A stretch of 64,000 nt of DNA from Bradyrhizobium sp. LTSP885 (GCF_000938305.1 NZ_JYMT01000038.1:62001-126000), one strand, 5' to 3'. Shown: positions 11,296 through 20,883, counted from the stretch's first letter. Notes: a model not told the origin generated them from the sequence alone. Numbers and translations are program-made.

Positions 11296-11667
11296 TCAGG
11301 CCGCACGTTCGGCCGCGTCGAGTTCCGCGACCTCGTCGTCACTGAATACTCGGCTGCGGGTCAGGAATCGCACGCCTTCCGGGGCTTCCAGTGAGAAACC
11401 GGCTCCCCGGCCCGGCACGACGTCGATCAGGAGCTGGGTATGGCGCCAGTATTCGAACTGGGCGGCGCCAATATAGAAGTCGCAGCCGGCGATCTGGCCG
11501 AGGTGAACGTCCTGGGCGCCGGTCCGGAATTCGTTGGCCGGGTAGCACATCGGCGCGCTGCCGTCGCAGCAGCCGCCGGATTGATGGAACATCAGCGGAC
11601 CGTGCAGCGCCTTCAGCCGCGCGATCATCTCTTCGGCCTTCGGAGTGACTTCGACCCGGGCAACCAT
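11296..11667 (-). CDS. DUF779 family protein next to aldehyde dehydrogenase
   Basis: A 123-aa protein of the DUF779 family, recognised by HQSGGCCDGSAPMC near residues 28-41, with paired cysteines, and by QFEYWRHTQL. Such proteins are commonly encoded beside NAD-dependent acetaldehyde-type dehydrogenases; their biochemical role is unknown. The ATG at 11667 was chosen because GGGAGCAGGA precedes it. The open frame begins 20 codons earlier without a good ribosome site. It lies 117 nt downstream of the aldehyde dehydrogenase on the same strand and is probably cotranscribed with it. The conserved Cys pair might bind a metal, which is inference. Confidence 0.85.
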   Translation of the reverse strand: MVARVEVTPKAEEMIARLKALHGPLMFHQSGGCCDGSAPMCYPANEFRTGAQDVHLGQIAGCDFYIGAAQFEYWRHTQLLIDVVPGRGAGFSLEAPEGVRFLTRSRVFSDDEVAELDAAERAA

Positions 11668-11784
11668 GGTCCTGCTCCCGTTCCTGTTGATCACGTGGCG
11701 AAGCCGTTGCGGGAGGCTGAATCCCACAACGGCCGATGGCGTGGGCGGGCACGCCCGGAGGGGCGGGCCACAAAGTCTATGCCC

Positions 11785-13305
11785 TTAGAAGAATCCGAGG
11801 GCGTTCGGCGAATAGCTGACCAGCATGTTCTTGGTCTGCTGGTAGTGCGACAGCATCTTCAGATGGTTCTCGCGGCCGATGCCGGACTGCTTGTAACCAC
11901 CGAATGCCGCATGCGCGGGATAGAGATGGTAGCAATTGGTCCAGACCCGGCCGGCCTGGATGGCGCGGCCAAAGCGGTAGGCACGGGTGCCGTTGCGGGT
12001 CCATAGGCCGGCGCCGAGCCCGTAGAGCGAGTCGTTGGCGAGCGCCAGCGCTTCCTCTTCACCGTTGAACTTGGTCACCGACACCACCGGGCCGAAGATC
12101 TCCTCCTGGAAGATTCGCATCTTGTTGTGGCCTTCGAACACTGTCGGCTCGATGTAATAGCCCTCGGCGAGCTCGCCACCGAGGTTGGCCCGCTTGCCGC
12201 CGGCGAGGACCTTGGCGCCTTCCTTCTTGCCGATGTCGAAGTAGGACAGGATCTTCTCGACCTGGTCGTTGGAAGCCTGAGCACCGAGCATGGTCGAGGG
12301 ATCGAGCGGATGGCCCTGCTTGATCTTCTCGACGCGCTTCAGCGCACGCTCCATGAAGCGGTCATAGATCTTGGCGTCGACCAGCGCGCGGCTCGGGCAG
12401 GTGCAGACCTCGCCCTGGTTGAGCGCGAACATCGCGAAACCTTCCATGCACTTGTCGAAGTAGGCGTCGTCCTCGTCCATCACGTCGGCGAAGAAGATGT
12501 TGGGCGACTTGCCGCCGAGTTCGAGCGTCACCGGGATGATGTTCTCGGAGGCGTACTGCATGATCAGCCGACCCGTCGTGGTCTCGCCGGTGAACGCGAT
12601 CTTGGCGATGCGCTTGCTCGACGCGAGCGGCTTGCCGGCCTCGACGCCGAAGCCGTTGACGACGTTGACAGTGCCGGGCGGGAGGACGTCCGCCAGCAAC
12701 TCCATCAGCACGAGGATGCTGACCGGGGTCTGCTCGGCGGGCTTGATGACGACGCAATTGCCGGCGGCGAGCGCAGGCGCCAGCTTCCAGACCGCCATCA
12801 ACAGCGGGAAGTTCCAGGGAATGATCTGGCCGACCACGCCGAGCGGCTCGTGGAAATGATAGGCGACAGTGTCGTGGTCGATTTCCGACAGCGAGCCTTC
12901 CTGCGCGCGGATGACGCCGGCGAAATAGCGGAAATGATCGACCGCAAGCGGCATGTCGGCGTGGGTCGTCTCGCGGATCGGCTTGCCGTTGTCGAGAGTC
13001 TCGACCATCGCCAGCAGGTCGAGATTGGTCTCGAGCACATCGGCGATCTTGTTGAGAACCTTCGACCGTTCGGCGACCGAGGTCTTGCCCCAGGCGTCCT
13101 TGGCCTTGTGCGCGGCGTCGAGCGCGAGCTCGATGTCTTCCGCTGTCGACCGTGCCACGTGGCACAGCCGCTTGCCCGTCACCGGGCTTGGATTCTCGAA
13201 ATATTGACCCTTGACCGGGGCAACCCATTTGCCGCCGATGAAGTTGTCGAACTTGTCGCGGATCAGCTTGGTGCCTGTCACTTTCGCAAGTGCTTCCTGA
13301 TACAT
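11785..13305 (-). CDS. NAD-dependent aldehyde dehydrogenase (ExaC/AcoD-like)
   Basis: Oxidises aldehydes to carboxylic acids with NAD, 506 aa, the usual length. The conserved Asn is in PWNFPLL, the general base Glu in LELGGKSPN, and the catalytic Cys in NQGEVCTCPSR. The final QSGIGRE motif is present. The ATG at 13305 has GGAGGAAG in front; upstream in-frame sequence is intergenic. With the PQQ dehydrogenase it would complete alcohol to acid conversion, the dehydrogenase acting in the periplasm and this enzyme in the cytoplasm. DUF779 and the FIST-kinase genes follow on the same strand. Confidence 0.93.
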   Translation of the reverse strand: MYQEALAKVTGTKLIRDKFDNFIGGKWVAPVKGQYFENPSPVTGKRLCHVARSTAEDIELALDAAHKAKDAWGKTSVAERSKVLNKIADVLETNLDLLAMVETLDNGKPIRETTHADMPLAVDHFRYFAGVIRAQEGSLSEIDHDTVAYHFHEPLGVVGQIIPWNFPLLMAVWKLAPALAAGNCVVIKPAEQTPVSILVLMELLADVLPPGTVNVVNGFGVEAGKPLASSKRIAKIAFTGETTTGRLIMQYASENIIPVTLELGGKSPNIFFADVMDEDDAYFDKCMEGFAMFALNQGEVCTCPSRALVDAKIYDRFMERALKRVEKIKQGHPLDPSTMLGAQASNDQVEKILSYFDIGKKEGAKVLAGGKRANLGGELAEGYYIEPTVFEGHNKMRIFQEEIFGPVVSVTKFNGEEEALALANDSLYGLGAGLWTRNGTRAYRFGRAIQAGRVWTNCYHLYPAHAAFGGYKQSGIGRENHLKMLSHYQQTKNMLVSYSPNALGFF

Positions 13306-13673
13306 CGCTTCCTCCGTTATGCCGGTGCCTGAATCTGTACGTTCGGGCGTTGGTCCGGGCGGTGCCGGACACTGCGATATATACTCCCGAATACAACGGG
13401 GACCAAGGTAGTAGGCGGATCGTCGGTCGGCGTCGGCGTGGCCTGAGCCGTTTTCCGAGGGCACGGAATTGAGGTCGGCAGCGGTCCGGTTCCCCCGCGT
13501 CCGCCGTCAGGACGCCTTCTGTTGACGCGCGGAGATGCCACCGGTGACTGATATCCCCGTTGTTCCGTGTATTTACGTAGCTTTATCGATTCTACCTTAG
13601 TGTCCCGTTCCGGGTCCGGGGCGGCGTCGCTGCCGGATACCGCGTGGTTTTCAGAATGAAGACGAGGGGTTGC
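13306..13673. promoter_or_regulatory. Divergent promoter region, aldehyde dehydrogenase / chemoreceptor
   Basis: This 368-nt gap separates the two divergent genes. Apart from possible extra start codons for the chemoreceptor near its right end, I see no gene. An AT-richer stretch with TATATA lies near 13377. I could not identify a specific regulator site. Confidence 0.4.
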
Positions 13674-15707
13674 ATGCCGGAGATTAAGCGATCGCGTTCG
13701 ATCAAACTCCCAACCCTTCGGTTCCGCGCCAAGATCATGCTGGGCTTCGCCGTGACGCTGGCCATTTCGGCGGCGAGCATGGGCTTCGCTTACTGGGGTT
13801 TCGAGCGGGTCTCCGGCGGGGTCGAGTCCTATCGCCAGAGTGTCGCTGAGGCTGACCTTGCCCGCAACATCGACCGCGAGCTGATCTCTTACGGTGCGTT
13901 GGCGCGCTATTATGTGATGACCGGCAAGGAGGACGATGCCAAGGCAGCGCTCGCGGCCGAGGCCAGCCTCAAGGACGCCATCCTGGCCTCGACGAAGGGC
14001 ACCACCAGCCCGGCGCGGCTCGAGCAGGTCACCAAGCTGGAGCGCGAGTTCCGCACCTTCACCAAGATATTCGCCGACATCGTCAGGGCCAAGGACGAGA
14101 GCGCGCTGGTCGCGCAAAACAAGCTGACCCGCAGTGCGACCGCGATGCGCTACAAGCTCGACGATCTCCCGAGCAATGCCGATGATTCCGAGCTGCAAAC
14201 GATCCAGTTCGGCGCCAAGAAGGTCACCGACCAGATCCAGTCGATCACCTCGGCCGTCAGCACTTTCATCGTCAACGGCGACAAGACCGTCGCCGCCAGC
14301 GCGCTCGCCCGGCTGAAATTTGCGGATAATCTGGTGAAGGCGATCACCTCGAAGGACGAGCGCGTCACCCAGGGGGTGAAGGATATCACGGCGCTGCTGG
14401 AAGAGTACCGGGAGGCGCTCGCCAAGCTGATCGAGAATTCGAAGTCGATCGACCGCCTGACCGTCGAGATGACGGCGTCTGTGGCTGCCATCAGCGAGGG
14501 CTCGGCTGCGATGAAGGCCGGCCTGCTCGCCGACCAGAAGCGGCTCGAGAACGAATCGCATGCCACGATCGGCGAGACCGAGCGGCTGATCCTGATGCTG
14601 GCCATCGGCGGCCTCGTGCTGGGACTTGTTTGGGCGTTCCTGCTCGGCAAGGGCATCGCCCGGCCGATCGCGGCGATGTGCGCCGCGATGCGCGAGCTCG
14701 CGGCGGGCAATTTCGATGTCGTGCTGCCCGGTCTCGGCCGTCGCGACGAACTCGGCGAGATGGCGGCTGCGGTGGAAGAGTTCAAGGTCCAGGCGGTTGC
14801 CAAGGCCGAGCGCGATGCGGCGACCCAGGAGGTACAGAACAAGGCCAGCGCCACGGCGCGGCGCGGTGAGTTGATCCGTTTCGCCGACGAGTTCGAATCC
14901 GCCGTCGGCGCGATCGTCTCCAACGTCTCGGCCTCCGCCGTGCAACTCGAATCGGCCGCGGGCACGCTGACCCGGACCGCCGAGACCACGCAGAATCTCT
15001 CCAGCCAGGTCGCTGGCGCTTCCGAGGAAGCCTCCAGCAACATGCAGTCGGTCGCCTCCGCCACCGAAGAGCTGTCCGCCTCCGTCGACGAGATCGGTCG
15101 CCGCGCCAAGGAATCGAGCCAGATCGCCGATTCTGCCGTGCGCCAGGCCGAGCAGACCGATGCGCGGATCGGCAAGCTGTCGCGCGCCGCACAGGAGATC
15201 GGCGACGTGGTCAAGCTGATCACGGCGATTGCCGAGCAGACCAATCTCCTGGCGCTGAACGCCACCATCGAGGCGGCGCGCGCCGGCGACGCCGGTCGCG
15301 GCTTCGCAGTGGTCGCCGCCGAGGTGAAGTCGCTGGCGAGCCAGACCGCGAAGGCCACTGACGAGATATCCAACCATATCTCGGGCATGCAATCTGCGAC
15401 GCAGGAATCGGTCGCTGCGATCAAGGCGATCGGCGGCACCATCGGGCAGATTTCCAGCATTGCGACGACGATTGCGAGTTCGGTCGAGCAGCAGAGCTCG
15501 GCGACGCAGGAGATCGCCCGCAGCGTGCAGAACGTCGCACAGGGCACGCAGGAAACCGCCACCAGCGTCACCGAGGTTAACCGCGGCGCGACCGAGACCG
15601 GCGCGGCATCGGAAGAGGTGCTGAATTCGGCCCGTTCGCTGTCGGTCGAGAGCACGCGGCTTCGCGAAGAGCTCGACCGCTTCATGGCGAACATCCGCGC
15701 GGCGTAA
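13674..15707 (+). CDS. Methyl-accepting chemotaxis protein
   Basis: Membrane chemoreceptor of about 677 aa. The first membrane helix is near residues 22-42, a periplasmic helical sensor domain of about 260 residues follows, and the second helix is near 306-326. A HAMP domain comes next, then the signalling domain with its hairpin tip EQTNLLALNATIEAARAGD. There is no C-terminal CheR-tethering pentapeptide. Possible starts are 13644, 13656 and 13674; the last has GAGGGG in front. It is divergent from the aldehyde dehydrogenase, and the ligand is unknown. Confidence 0.92.
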   Translation: MPEIKRSRSIKLPTLRFRAKIMLGFAVTLAISAASMGFAYWGFERVSGGVESYRQSVAEADLARNIDRELISYGALARYYVMTGKEDDAKAALAAEASLKDAILASTKGTTSPARLEQVTKLEREFRTFTKIFADIVRAKDESALVAQNKLTRSATAMRYKLDDLPSNADDSELQTIQFGAKKVTDQIQSITSAVSTFIVNGDKTVAASALARLKFADNLVKAITSKDERVTQGVKDITALLEEYREALAKLIENSKSIDRLTVEMTASVAAISEGSAAMKAGLLADQKRLENESHATIGETERLILMLAIGGLVLGLVWAFLLGKGIARPIAAMCAAMRELAAGNFDVVLPGLGRRDELGEMAAAVEEFKVQAVAKAERDAATQEVQNKASATARRGELIRFADEFESAVGAIVSNVSASAVQLESAAGTLTRTAETTQNLSSQVAGASEEASSNMQSVASATEELSASVDEIGRRAKESSQIADSAVRQAEQTDARIGKLSRAAQEIGDVVKLITAIAEQTNLLALNATIEAARAGDAGRGFAVVAAEVKSLASQTAKATDEISNHISGMQSATQESVAAIKAIGGTIGQISSIATTIASSVEQQSSATQEIARSVQNVAQGTQETATSVTEVNRGATETGAASEEVLNSARSLSVESTRLREELDRFMANIRAA

Positions 15708-15732
15708 GCTCACTGCTCCCAAACTCACTGCT

Positions 15733-15847
15733 GTCGTCCCGGCGAAGGGCGGGACCCATAACCACCACTGCTTTTTTGACAGACGCAATAACCCGCGTGC
15801 CTCTTGCCACGGCCGCGGCGTACGGGTCCCGGCTCCGCCGGGACGAC
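15733..15847. repeat. Long imperfect inverted repeat of Bradyrhizobium intergenic type
   Basis: The left arm at 15733-15757 (GTCGTCCCGGCGAAG then GGGACCC) and right arm at 15824-15847 (GGGTCCCGG then CCGGGACGAC) are near-complementary across about 65 nt. Palindromes of this kind recur between genes in Bradyrhizobium genomes, as I remember them. It follows the chemoreceptor stop and may act as a terminator. The remaining bases to 16005 hold no gene. Confidence 0.65.
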
Positions 15848-16005
15848 GGAATCGATCGCCGTGTTCCCACGCCCATCCCGCATCGCGGGAACCCCAGCGC
15901 AGCGCCGGCGTTAACTTGCCGTGGCGGGCATCCCGTTTGCCGCAATGTTGGGAGTGAGAACCTTGGAACGCTCCGTTCCGGGGCTTTTCCCATTGGCCCT
16001 TTCTG

Positions 16006-17496
16006 ATGACACTGCAGCGGACACAGCCGAGCTCTTTGACGACGGACGAGGTGGGATTGCCGGCCGCGCAGGATGACGGCCGCATCATCGAGACCTCGAT
16101 CCCGCTCCGGCTCGACAATCTGCGCTGGAGCGGTTTTCACACCCGCGTCGTGCTGGCGCTCGGCATCACCTGGATCCTCGACGGGCTTGAAGTGACGCTC
16201 GCCGGCGCATTGTCGGGTGCGCTGAAGGACAGCCCGGCGATGAAGTTCACCAATGCCGATGTCGGCCTTGCCAGCAGCGCCTACCTCGCCGGCGCGGTGT
16301 TCGGCGCACTCGGCTTCGGCTGGCTCACCGACCGGATCGGGCGCAAGAAGCTGTTCTTCATCACGCTGGCGCTGTACCTCACAGCCACCGCTGCGACCGC
16401 GCTGTCGTGGAGTGTCGCAAGCTACGCGCTGTTTCGTTTCCTAACCGGTGCCGGCATCGGCGGCGAGTACACCGCGATCAATTCGACCATCCAGGAACTG
16501 GTGCCGGCACGCTATCGCGGCTGGACCGATCTCGTCATCAACGGCAGCTTCTGGATCGGTGCCGCGATTGGCGCGGTGAGCGCCATCGTCCTGCTCGATC
16601 CCGCGGTGCTGGCGCCGGATCACGGCTGGCGGATCGCTTATTTCACGGGTGCGGCGCTCGGCCTTATCGTGCTGTTCATGCGGATGTGGATTCCGGAGAG
16701 CCCGCGCTGGCTGATGATCCACGGCTATCCCGACCAGGCCAACAGGATCGTCGCCGAGATCGAGACGTCTGTCCTCGGTCATGAACAACCGAGCGACGGT
16801 TTCGAGACAATCAAGATTCGGATGCGCGATCACACGCCGCTGAGCGAGGTCGCAACGACGCTGTTCTCGACCTATCGGCAGCGTTCGCTGGTCGGGCTGA
16901 CGCTGATGGCCGCGCAGGCATTCTTCTACAACGCGATCTTCTTCACCTTCGCGCTGGTGCTGACCGATTTCTTCGGTATCCCCGCCAACGATGTCGGCTG
17001 GTACATCCTGCCCTTTGCCGCCGGCAACTTCCTCGGGCCGCTGCTGCTTGGCCGCCTGTTCGATACGCTCGGCCGCCGCACCATGATCGCGCTGACTTAT
17101 GGAGTCTCTGGCGTGCTGCTCGCGCTGTCCGGCTACCTGTTCTCGATCGGCGCGCTCAGTGCGCAAGGCCAGACCATTGCCTGGATGGTGATCTTCTTCT
17201 TTGCCTCGCCGGCCGCGAGCGCGGCCTATCTCACCGTCAGCGAGACGTTTCCGCTGGAGGTCCGTGCGCTTGCGATCGCCATCTTCTATGCTGTCGGCAC
17301 CGGCATCGGCGGCGTGGCGGGGCCAGCGCTGTTCGGCGTGCTGATCGACACCGGATCGCGCAACTCTGTTTTCGCCGGCTACCTGTTGGGGTCGGTTCTC
17401 ATGATCGCAGCGGCGATCGTGGCGTGGCGCTACGCCGTCGCGGCGGAGCGGAAATCGCTCGAAACTGTCGCGCGACCGCTGGCATTTGTGGAGTAG
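16006..17496 (+). CDS. MFS transporter, sugar-porter-like
   Basis: A 496-aa permease with twelve predicted membrane helices. The loop 2-3 signature GWLTDRIGRKK and the matching loop 8-9 GRLFDTLGRRT mark the major facilitator superfamily. RFLTGAGIGGEYTAINS and PESPRWL fit the sugar/organic solute porter branch. A hydrophilic N-terminal tail of about 40 residues precedes helix 1. It ends 6 nt before otsB, so it is cotranscribed with trehalose synthesis genes. Transport of a sugar linked to trehalose metabolism is possible, but the substrate cannot be assigned. Confidence 0.88.
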   Translation: MTLQRTQPSSLTTDEVGLPAAQDDGRIIETSIPLRLDNLRWSGFHTRVVLALGITWILDGLEVTLAGALSGALKDSPAMKFTNADVGLASSAYLAGAVFGALGFGWLTDRIGRKKLFFITLALYLTATAATALSWSVASYALFRFLTGAGIGGEYTAINSTIQELVPARYRGWTDLVINGSFWIGAAIGAVSAIVLLDPAVLAPDHGWRIAYFTGAALGLIVLFMRMWIPESPRWLMIHGYPDQANRIVAEIETSVLGHEQPSDGFETIKIRMRDHTPLSEVATTLFSTYRQRSLVGLTLMAAQAFFYNAIFFTFALVLTDFFGIPANDVGWYILPFAAGNFLGPLLLGRLFDTLGRRTMIALTYGVSGVLLALSGYLFSIGALSAQGQTIAWMVIFFFASPAASAAYLTVSETFPLEVRALAIAIFYAVGTGIGGVAGPALFGVLIDTGSRNSVFAGYLLGSVLMIAAAIVAWRYAVAAERKSLETVARPLAFVE

Positions 17497-17502
17497 AATG
17501 AC

Positions 17503-18339
17503 ATGAAGCATGATTTGGCTGGAATGCACATGGACGAAGACATCGCCCCTGACGACGACGTGACGCCGGATAGTGTGCCGGTGCCGGCAGCGCTGATCCC
17601 GCATCTCAGCCGAACTGCGGTGCTGCTCGATATCGACGGCACGTTGCTCGATTTCGCGCCGACGCCGCGCGAGGTCTGGGTGCCGCCGGAACTGTCGAAG
17701 ACGCTGAAGCGGTTGCACGAGCGCACCAACGGCGCGCTGGCGCTGGTCAGCGGGCGTTCTCTGAATGACATCGACCTGATCTTCGCGCCGGATCAGTTTC
17801 CCGCGATCGGCGGTCACGGCGCCGAGATGCGGCTTCAGCCCGACGGCGAATCGGTCGCCGCGCACGCTCCGCCGCTGGACCGGGAATTGAAGCGCCGCCT
17901 CGCTGCGATCGCAAAGCTCAGTCCCGGCATCCTGCTCGAGGACAAGGGCTACTCGCTGGCGCTGCATTATCGGCTCGCACCGCATGCCGAGAAGGCGATC
18001 TATGAAGCGGTGTCGCTGATCCGCGCCGATCTGCCGAATGCGCCGATCGAGGTGCTGCCGGGCAAGAGCGTCTGCGAGATCAAGAATTCCGGCTTCACCA
18101 AGGCAACCGGCGTGCTCGAACTGATGACGCATGAGCCGTTCAAGGGACGGCGTCCGTTCTTCATCGGCGACGACGTCACCGACGAGACCGTGTTCGCGAT
18201 CATGCCCGACCTCAACGGTCTTTCTTTCTCCGTCGGACGTCGCGCGACTGGCGTTACCGGACATTTCGATGCACCGAGCGATGTGCGCGCGTTCCTCGCG
18301 CATCTGCTCGATGACGAAAGGCCCGTAGCGTTGTCCTAA
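17503..18339 (+). CDS. otsB: Trehalose-6-phosphate phosphatase OtsB
   Basis: HAD-family phosphatase that removes phosphate from trehalose-6-phosphate, 278 aa. Motif I is DIDGTLLDF with nucleophile D43; the SGR motif (ALVSGRS) and the late GDDVTDE motif bind Mg2+ and complete the active site. A tail of about 30 residues precedes motif I. It lies between the MFS permease and otsA, whose product makes its substrate. Confidence 0.95.
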   Translation: MKHDLAGMHMDEDIAPDDDVTPDSVPVPAALIPHLSRTAVLLDIDGTLLDFAPTPREVWVPPELSKTLKRLHERTNGALALVSGRSLNDIDLIFAPDQFPAIGGHGAEMRLQPDGESVAAHAPPLDRELKRRLAAIAKLSPGILLEDKGYSLALHYRLAPHAEKAIYEAVSLIRADLPNAPIEVLPGKSVCEIKNSGFTKATGVLELMTHEPFKGRRPFFIGDDVTDETVFAIMPDLNGLSFSVGRRATGVTGHFDAPSDVRAFLAHLLDDERPVALS

Positions 18340-18452
18340 CCGAGTCAGGTGCATCTCTTCCGAATCGTTCGAATGCGGTTGTTTTGCGTCCTGGCGCATG
18401 CCTCGCGCGGGATTTTCTTTTTGCGAGTTCCCGCGAGTTCCCTCCTCGATCA

Positions 18453-18477
18453 GGAACCATCTCGATGAACGGCTGTT
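18453..18477 (+). promoter_or_regulatory. EcfG-like (general stress) promoter for otsA
   Basis: GGAAC at 18453-18457 and TGTT at 18474-18477 are separated by 16 nt. This fits the alphaproteobacterial EcfG consensus GGAAC-N16/17-CGTT with one mismatch. It ends 32 nt before the otsA GTG. Trehalose synthesis is a common general-stress target. The call rests on the motif alone. Confidence 0.5.
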
Positions 18478-18509
18478 AATACGCGAGTTGATCAACAGGA
18501 GGGGATCGG

Positions 18510-19961
18510 GTGAACCTCGTCGTCGTATCGAACCGCGTGTCGCGCGGAAAACCCAATGAACCCATGACGGGGGGGCTGGCTGCGGCATTGCTGCCGGTTG
18601 TTGAGAAGACAGGGGCGATATGGGTTGGTTCCAGCGGCCGTGTCCGTGACGGGAGCCAGAAGGAGCCTTTTGCAGAGGTCGAAGCCCTCGGTGCCGGTGC
18701 ACTGGCGATGCTCGACCTGCCGGCGGCGCATTACGGCGGCTATTACGAAGGCTTTGCCAATTCGGCGCTGTGGCCCGCGCTGCATTCGCGGCCCGACCTG
18801 ATTCGCACGTCGCAAGACGACTATGGCAGCTATCGCGAGGTGAACGCCTTCATGGCGCGCGCGCTGCTGCGATTCCGCAAGCCCGATTCCATCTTCTGGA
18901 TCCAGGACTACCATTTCCTCGCACTCGGCGCCGAACTGCGCGATCTCGACGTCACGCAGCCGATTGGCCTCTTCCTGCACACGCCGTGGCCGACGCGCGC
19001 GGTGATCTCGGGCGTGCCGCATCATCGAGAGCTGATCGAGGCGATGCTCGCCTATGATTTGATCGGCTTCCAGACCGATGAGGATTGCGAGAACTTCCTG
19101 AGCTATGTGCAGGACGATCTCGATCTTGTGGTTCGCGACGGCGTCATCACATCGTCGTTCGGCCGCACCCGCGCCGCGGTGTTTCCGATCGGCATCGATC
19201 CGCAAAAATTTGCCCAGCTGGCGACCAAGGCGATGACGCATCCCGACGTGTCGCGGCTGCGGCGCAGCCTCAATGGCGAGAAGCTCGCGATCGGCGTCGA
19301 CCGGCTCGACTACTCCAAGGGCATCGGCAATCGCATCAAGGCGTTCGACCGGATGTGGACGCTGTATCCGAACCTGAAGCGCTCGGTGTCGCTGCTGCAG
19401 ATCGCAACGCCCTCGCGCGGCGCGATCGAGGCCTATGGCAATCTGCAGAACGAGATCGCGAAGCTCGTCACCGACATCAACGGCGCGCATGGCGAGGTGG
19501 ATTGGACGCCGATCCGCTATCTCAACAAGGGTTATAGCCAGGCGGTGCTCGCGGGCCTCTACCGGACCGCGCAGGTCGGCGTGGTGACGCCGTTGCAGGA
19601 CGGCATGAATCTGGTCGCCAAGGAATATGTCGCCGCCCAGAACCCGGCCGATCCCGGCGTGCTGGTGCTGTCGAAATTCGCCGGCGCCGCCAACGAGCTC
19701 GACGCGGCGCTACTGGTCAACCCGCATGACATCGACGGCATGGCGCGCACCATCGCGGCTGCGCTTGCGATGCCGGTGACCGAGCGGCGGATGCGCTGGG
19801 AAGCGATGATGGCGAAGCTCAATGCCGGTACCATCCAGCAGTGGTTCGCCGATTTCACCGAGGCCTTGCAGGATACACAGGGCACCGGCAGCGCGATCGT
19901 AGCCCAGCCGCGAACCCTGTGGCCACGCCGCGTGACCGACATCGCGTCGCGGCATCATTGA
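18510..19961 (+). CDS. otsA: Trehalose-6-phosphate synthase OtsA
   Basis: GT20 glycosyltransferase that joins UDP-glucose and glucose-6-phosphate into trehalose-6-phosphate, 483 aa. The N-terminal NRVSRG and GGLA motifs bind substrate. Further on are WIQDYH, the FLHTPWP loop and DRLDYSKG, and late in the protein DGMNLVAKEY contacts the nucleotide sugar. The start is GTG at 18510 with AGGAGGGG before it. The 170-nt gap after otsB carries a promoter-like site, so otsA can be expressed apart from otsB. Confidence 0.96.
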   Translation: MNLVVVSNRVSRGKPNEPMTGGLAAALLPVVEKTGAIWVGSSGRVRDGSQKEPFAEVEALGAGALAMLDLPAAHYGGYYEGFANSALWPALHSRPDLIRTSQDDYGSYREVNAFMARALLRFRKPDSIFWIQDYHFLALGAELRDLDVTQPIGLFLHTPWPTRAVISGVPHHRELIEAMLAYDLIGFQTDEDCENFLSYVQDDLDLVVRDGVITSSFGRTRAAVFPIGIDPQKFAQLATKAMTHPDVSRLRRSLNGEKLAIGVDRLDYSKGIGNRIKAFDRMWTLYPNLKRSVSLLQIATPSRGAIEAYGNLQNEIAKLVTDINGAHGEVDWTPIRYLNKGYSQAVLAGLYRTAQVGVVTPLQDGMNLVAKEYVAAQNPADPGVLVLSKFAGAANELDAALLVNPHDIDGMARTIAAALAMPVTERRMRWEAMMAKLNAGTIQQWFADFTEALQDTQGTGSAIVAQPRTLWPRRVTDIASRHH

Positions 19962-20017
19962 GGGCGCCAACGCCAATACTTCACTAGCTCACCTAGTTGC
20001 CGACTCGCAGTGAGCTC

Positions 20018-20123
20018 CGTCATCTTGAGGTGGCCGCTTCTTGAGCGGCCCTCGAAGGATCGACGGCCACCTGCCGGGCCGCACATCCTTCGAGGCTTGC
20101 TCCGCTCGCACCTCAGGATGACG
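20018..20123. repeat. Intergenic inverted repeat
   Basis: CGTCATCTTGAGGTG at 20018-20032 pairs with CACCTCAGGATGACG at 20109-20123 with one mismatch; inner complementary blocks contain CCTCGAAGGAT and ATCCTTCGAGG. This is a dispersed palindrome of the type seen throughout Bradyrhizobium and related genomes. It lies downstream of otsA. Confidence 0.7.
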
Positions 20124-20230
20124 TGCTGGTCTGATTCATGTGTCAAACAGCGAGAGGATGCACGTCTAGATTCTCGCGGCCTGATCTGCCCGAGCTTTGC
20201 ATTTCGTTTGCCATCTCTGGAAGTAGACGG

Positions 20231-20560
20231 CGCAGGGAAAGCCGGGGCGCGCTGCACCCGCGGTCTCGTGTGCAATGGTAAAAAGAGAAGCGCACACGAG
20301 CATACAGGTTCAGCGGAGGCATTCCGGCTTTCCCTGCGCGATGGGTTACGGCTTATACGTGCTCTCCCCGGCGAGACTAGGCTTTGTTGTCACCGTCCTC
20401 GCAGGACGTTTTCGCGTCCTGCGACGAGACACCTGCCACTGGGGCGTCAGGTCCACTCGATTTCACCGTCCGCCTCACGCGCTCTCGTCAGTCGCACGCT
20501 CGGCGTCCACCGCATCCCACCGTGCGTTCGTGACGTGCGCACGCCCCTCGATCGGGTGAG
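20231..20560. repeat. Dispersed Bradyrhizobium-type repeat element with 15-nt inverted repeat
   Basis: CGCAGGGAAAGCCGG at 20231-20245 is the perfect reverse complement of 20324-20338. Downstream sequence to about 20560 contains further short inverted repeats such as CGCAGGACG...CGTCCTGCG near 20400-20430. Its translations resemble a family of hypothetical proteins often mis-called in Bradyrhizobium, which I recall as an artefact of a repeated noncoding element. The whole stretch 19962-20883 holds no convincing gene. Confidence 0.6.
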
Positions 20561-20883
20561 ACGGGCAGACCATACGCTGAGTTATACTTCTGATAAAGCG
20601 AAATATGCTTCGCGTAGAGACTGGACAGCCTAAATCGCATTGATCCGGCACGTGAATTTAGATTTTGCGCGCACGCCGTGGGCGGGGCTCCGGCGCCCTG
20701 CCGTGCCCGGGAGTGATTTGCGCCTGCCTGCGCCAAAGCCACCCGCTGACCCGGTTCAGGCCGTCCCGCCGGTCCCACCGCAGGCCAGAATTATCCAATA
20801 TTTTCAGTCAAATGGGGAAATTTCGCGCCCGAGGCCCGCGCTCCCTTGCAAAATCTGCCTCAGCCCTTCAAGAGAGGCCTCCC

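Noticed and set aside
11715..11784. A small stem-loop between DUF779 and the aldehyde dehydrogenase as a terminator
   Set aside because: The stem is only about 5 bp and has no U-tract, and the genes appear to be cotranscribed.
13317..16118. A 933-codon minus-strand open frame across the chemoreceptor gene
   Set aside because: It is a shadow of a GC-rich gene. Its translation is rich in Arg, His and Gly with no motifs, and the plus-strand chemoreceptor has clear domains.
16441..18702. A 753-codon minus-strand frame across the MFS and otsB genes
   Set aside because: It lies antisense to well-recognised genes and has a low-complexity Arg/Gln-rich translation.
20010..20633. A 207-codon frame over the intergenic repeats after otsA
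   Set aside because: It spans two palindromic repeat elements, lacks a ribosome site, and overlaps other equally long frames. I treat it as a repeat artefact.
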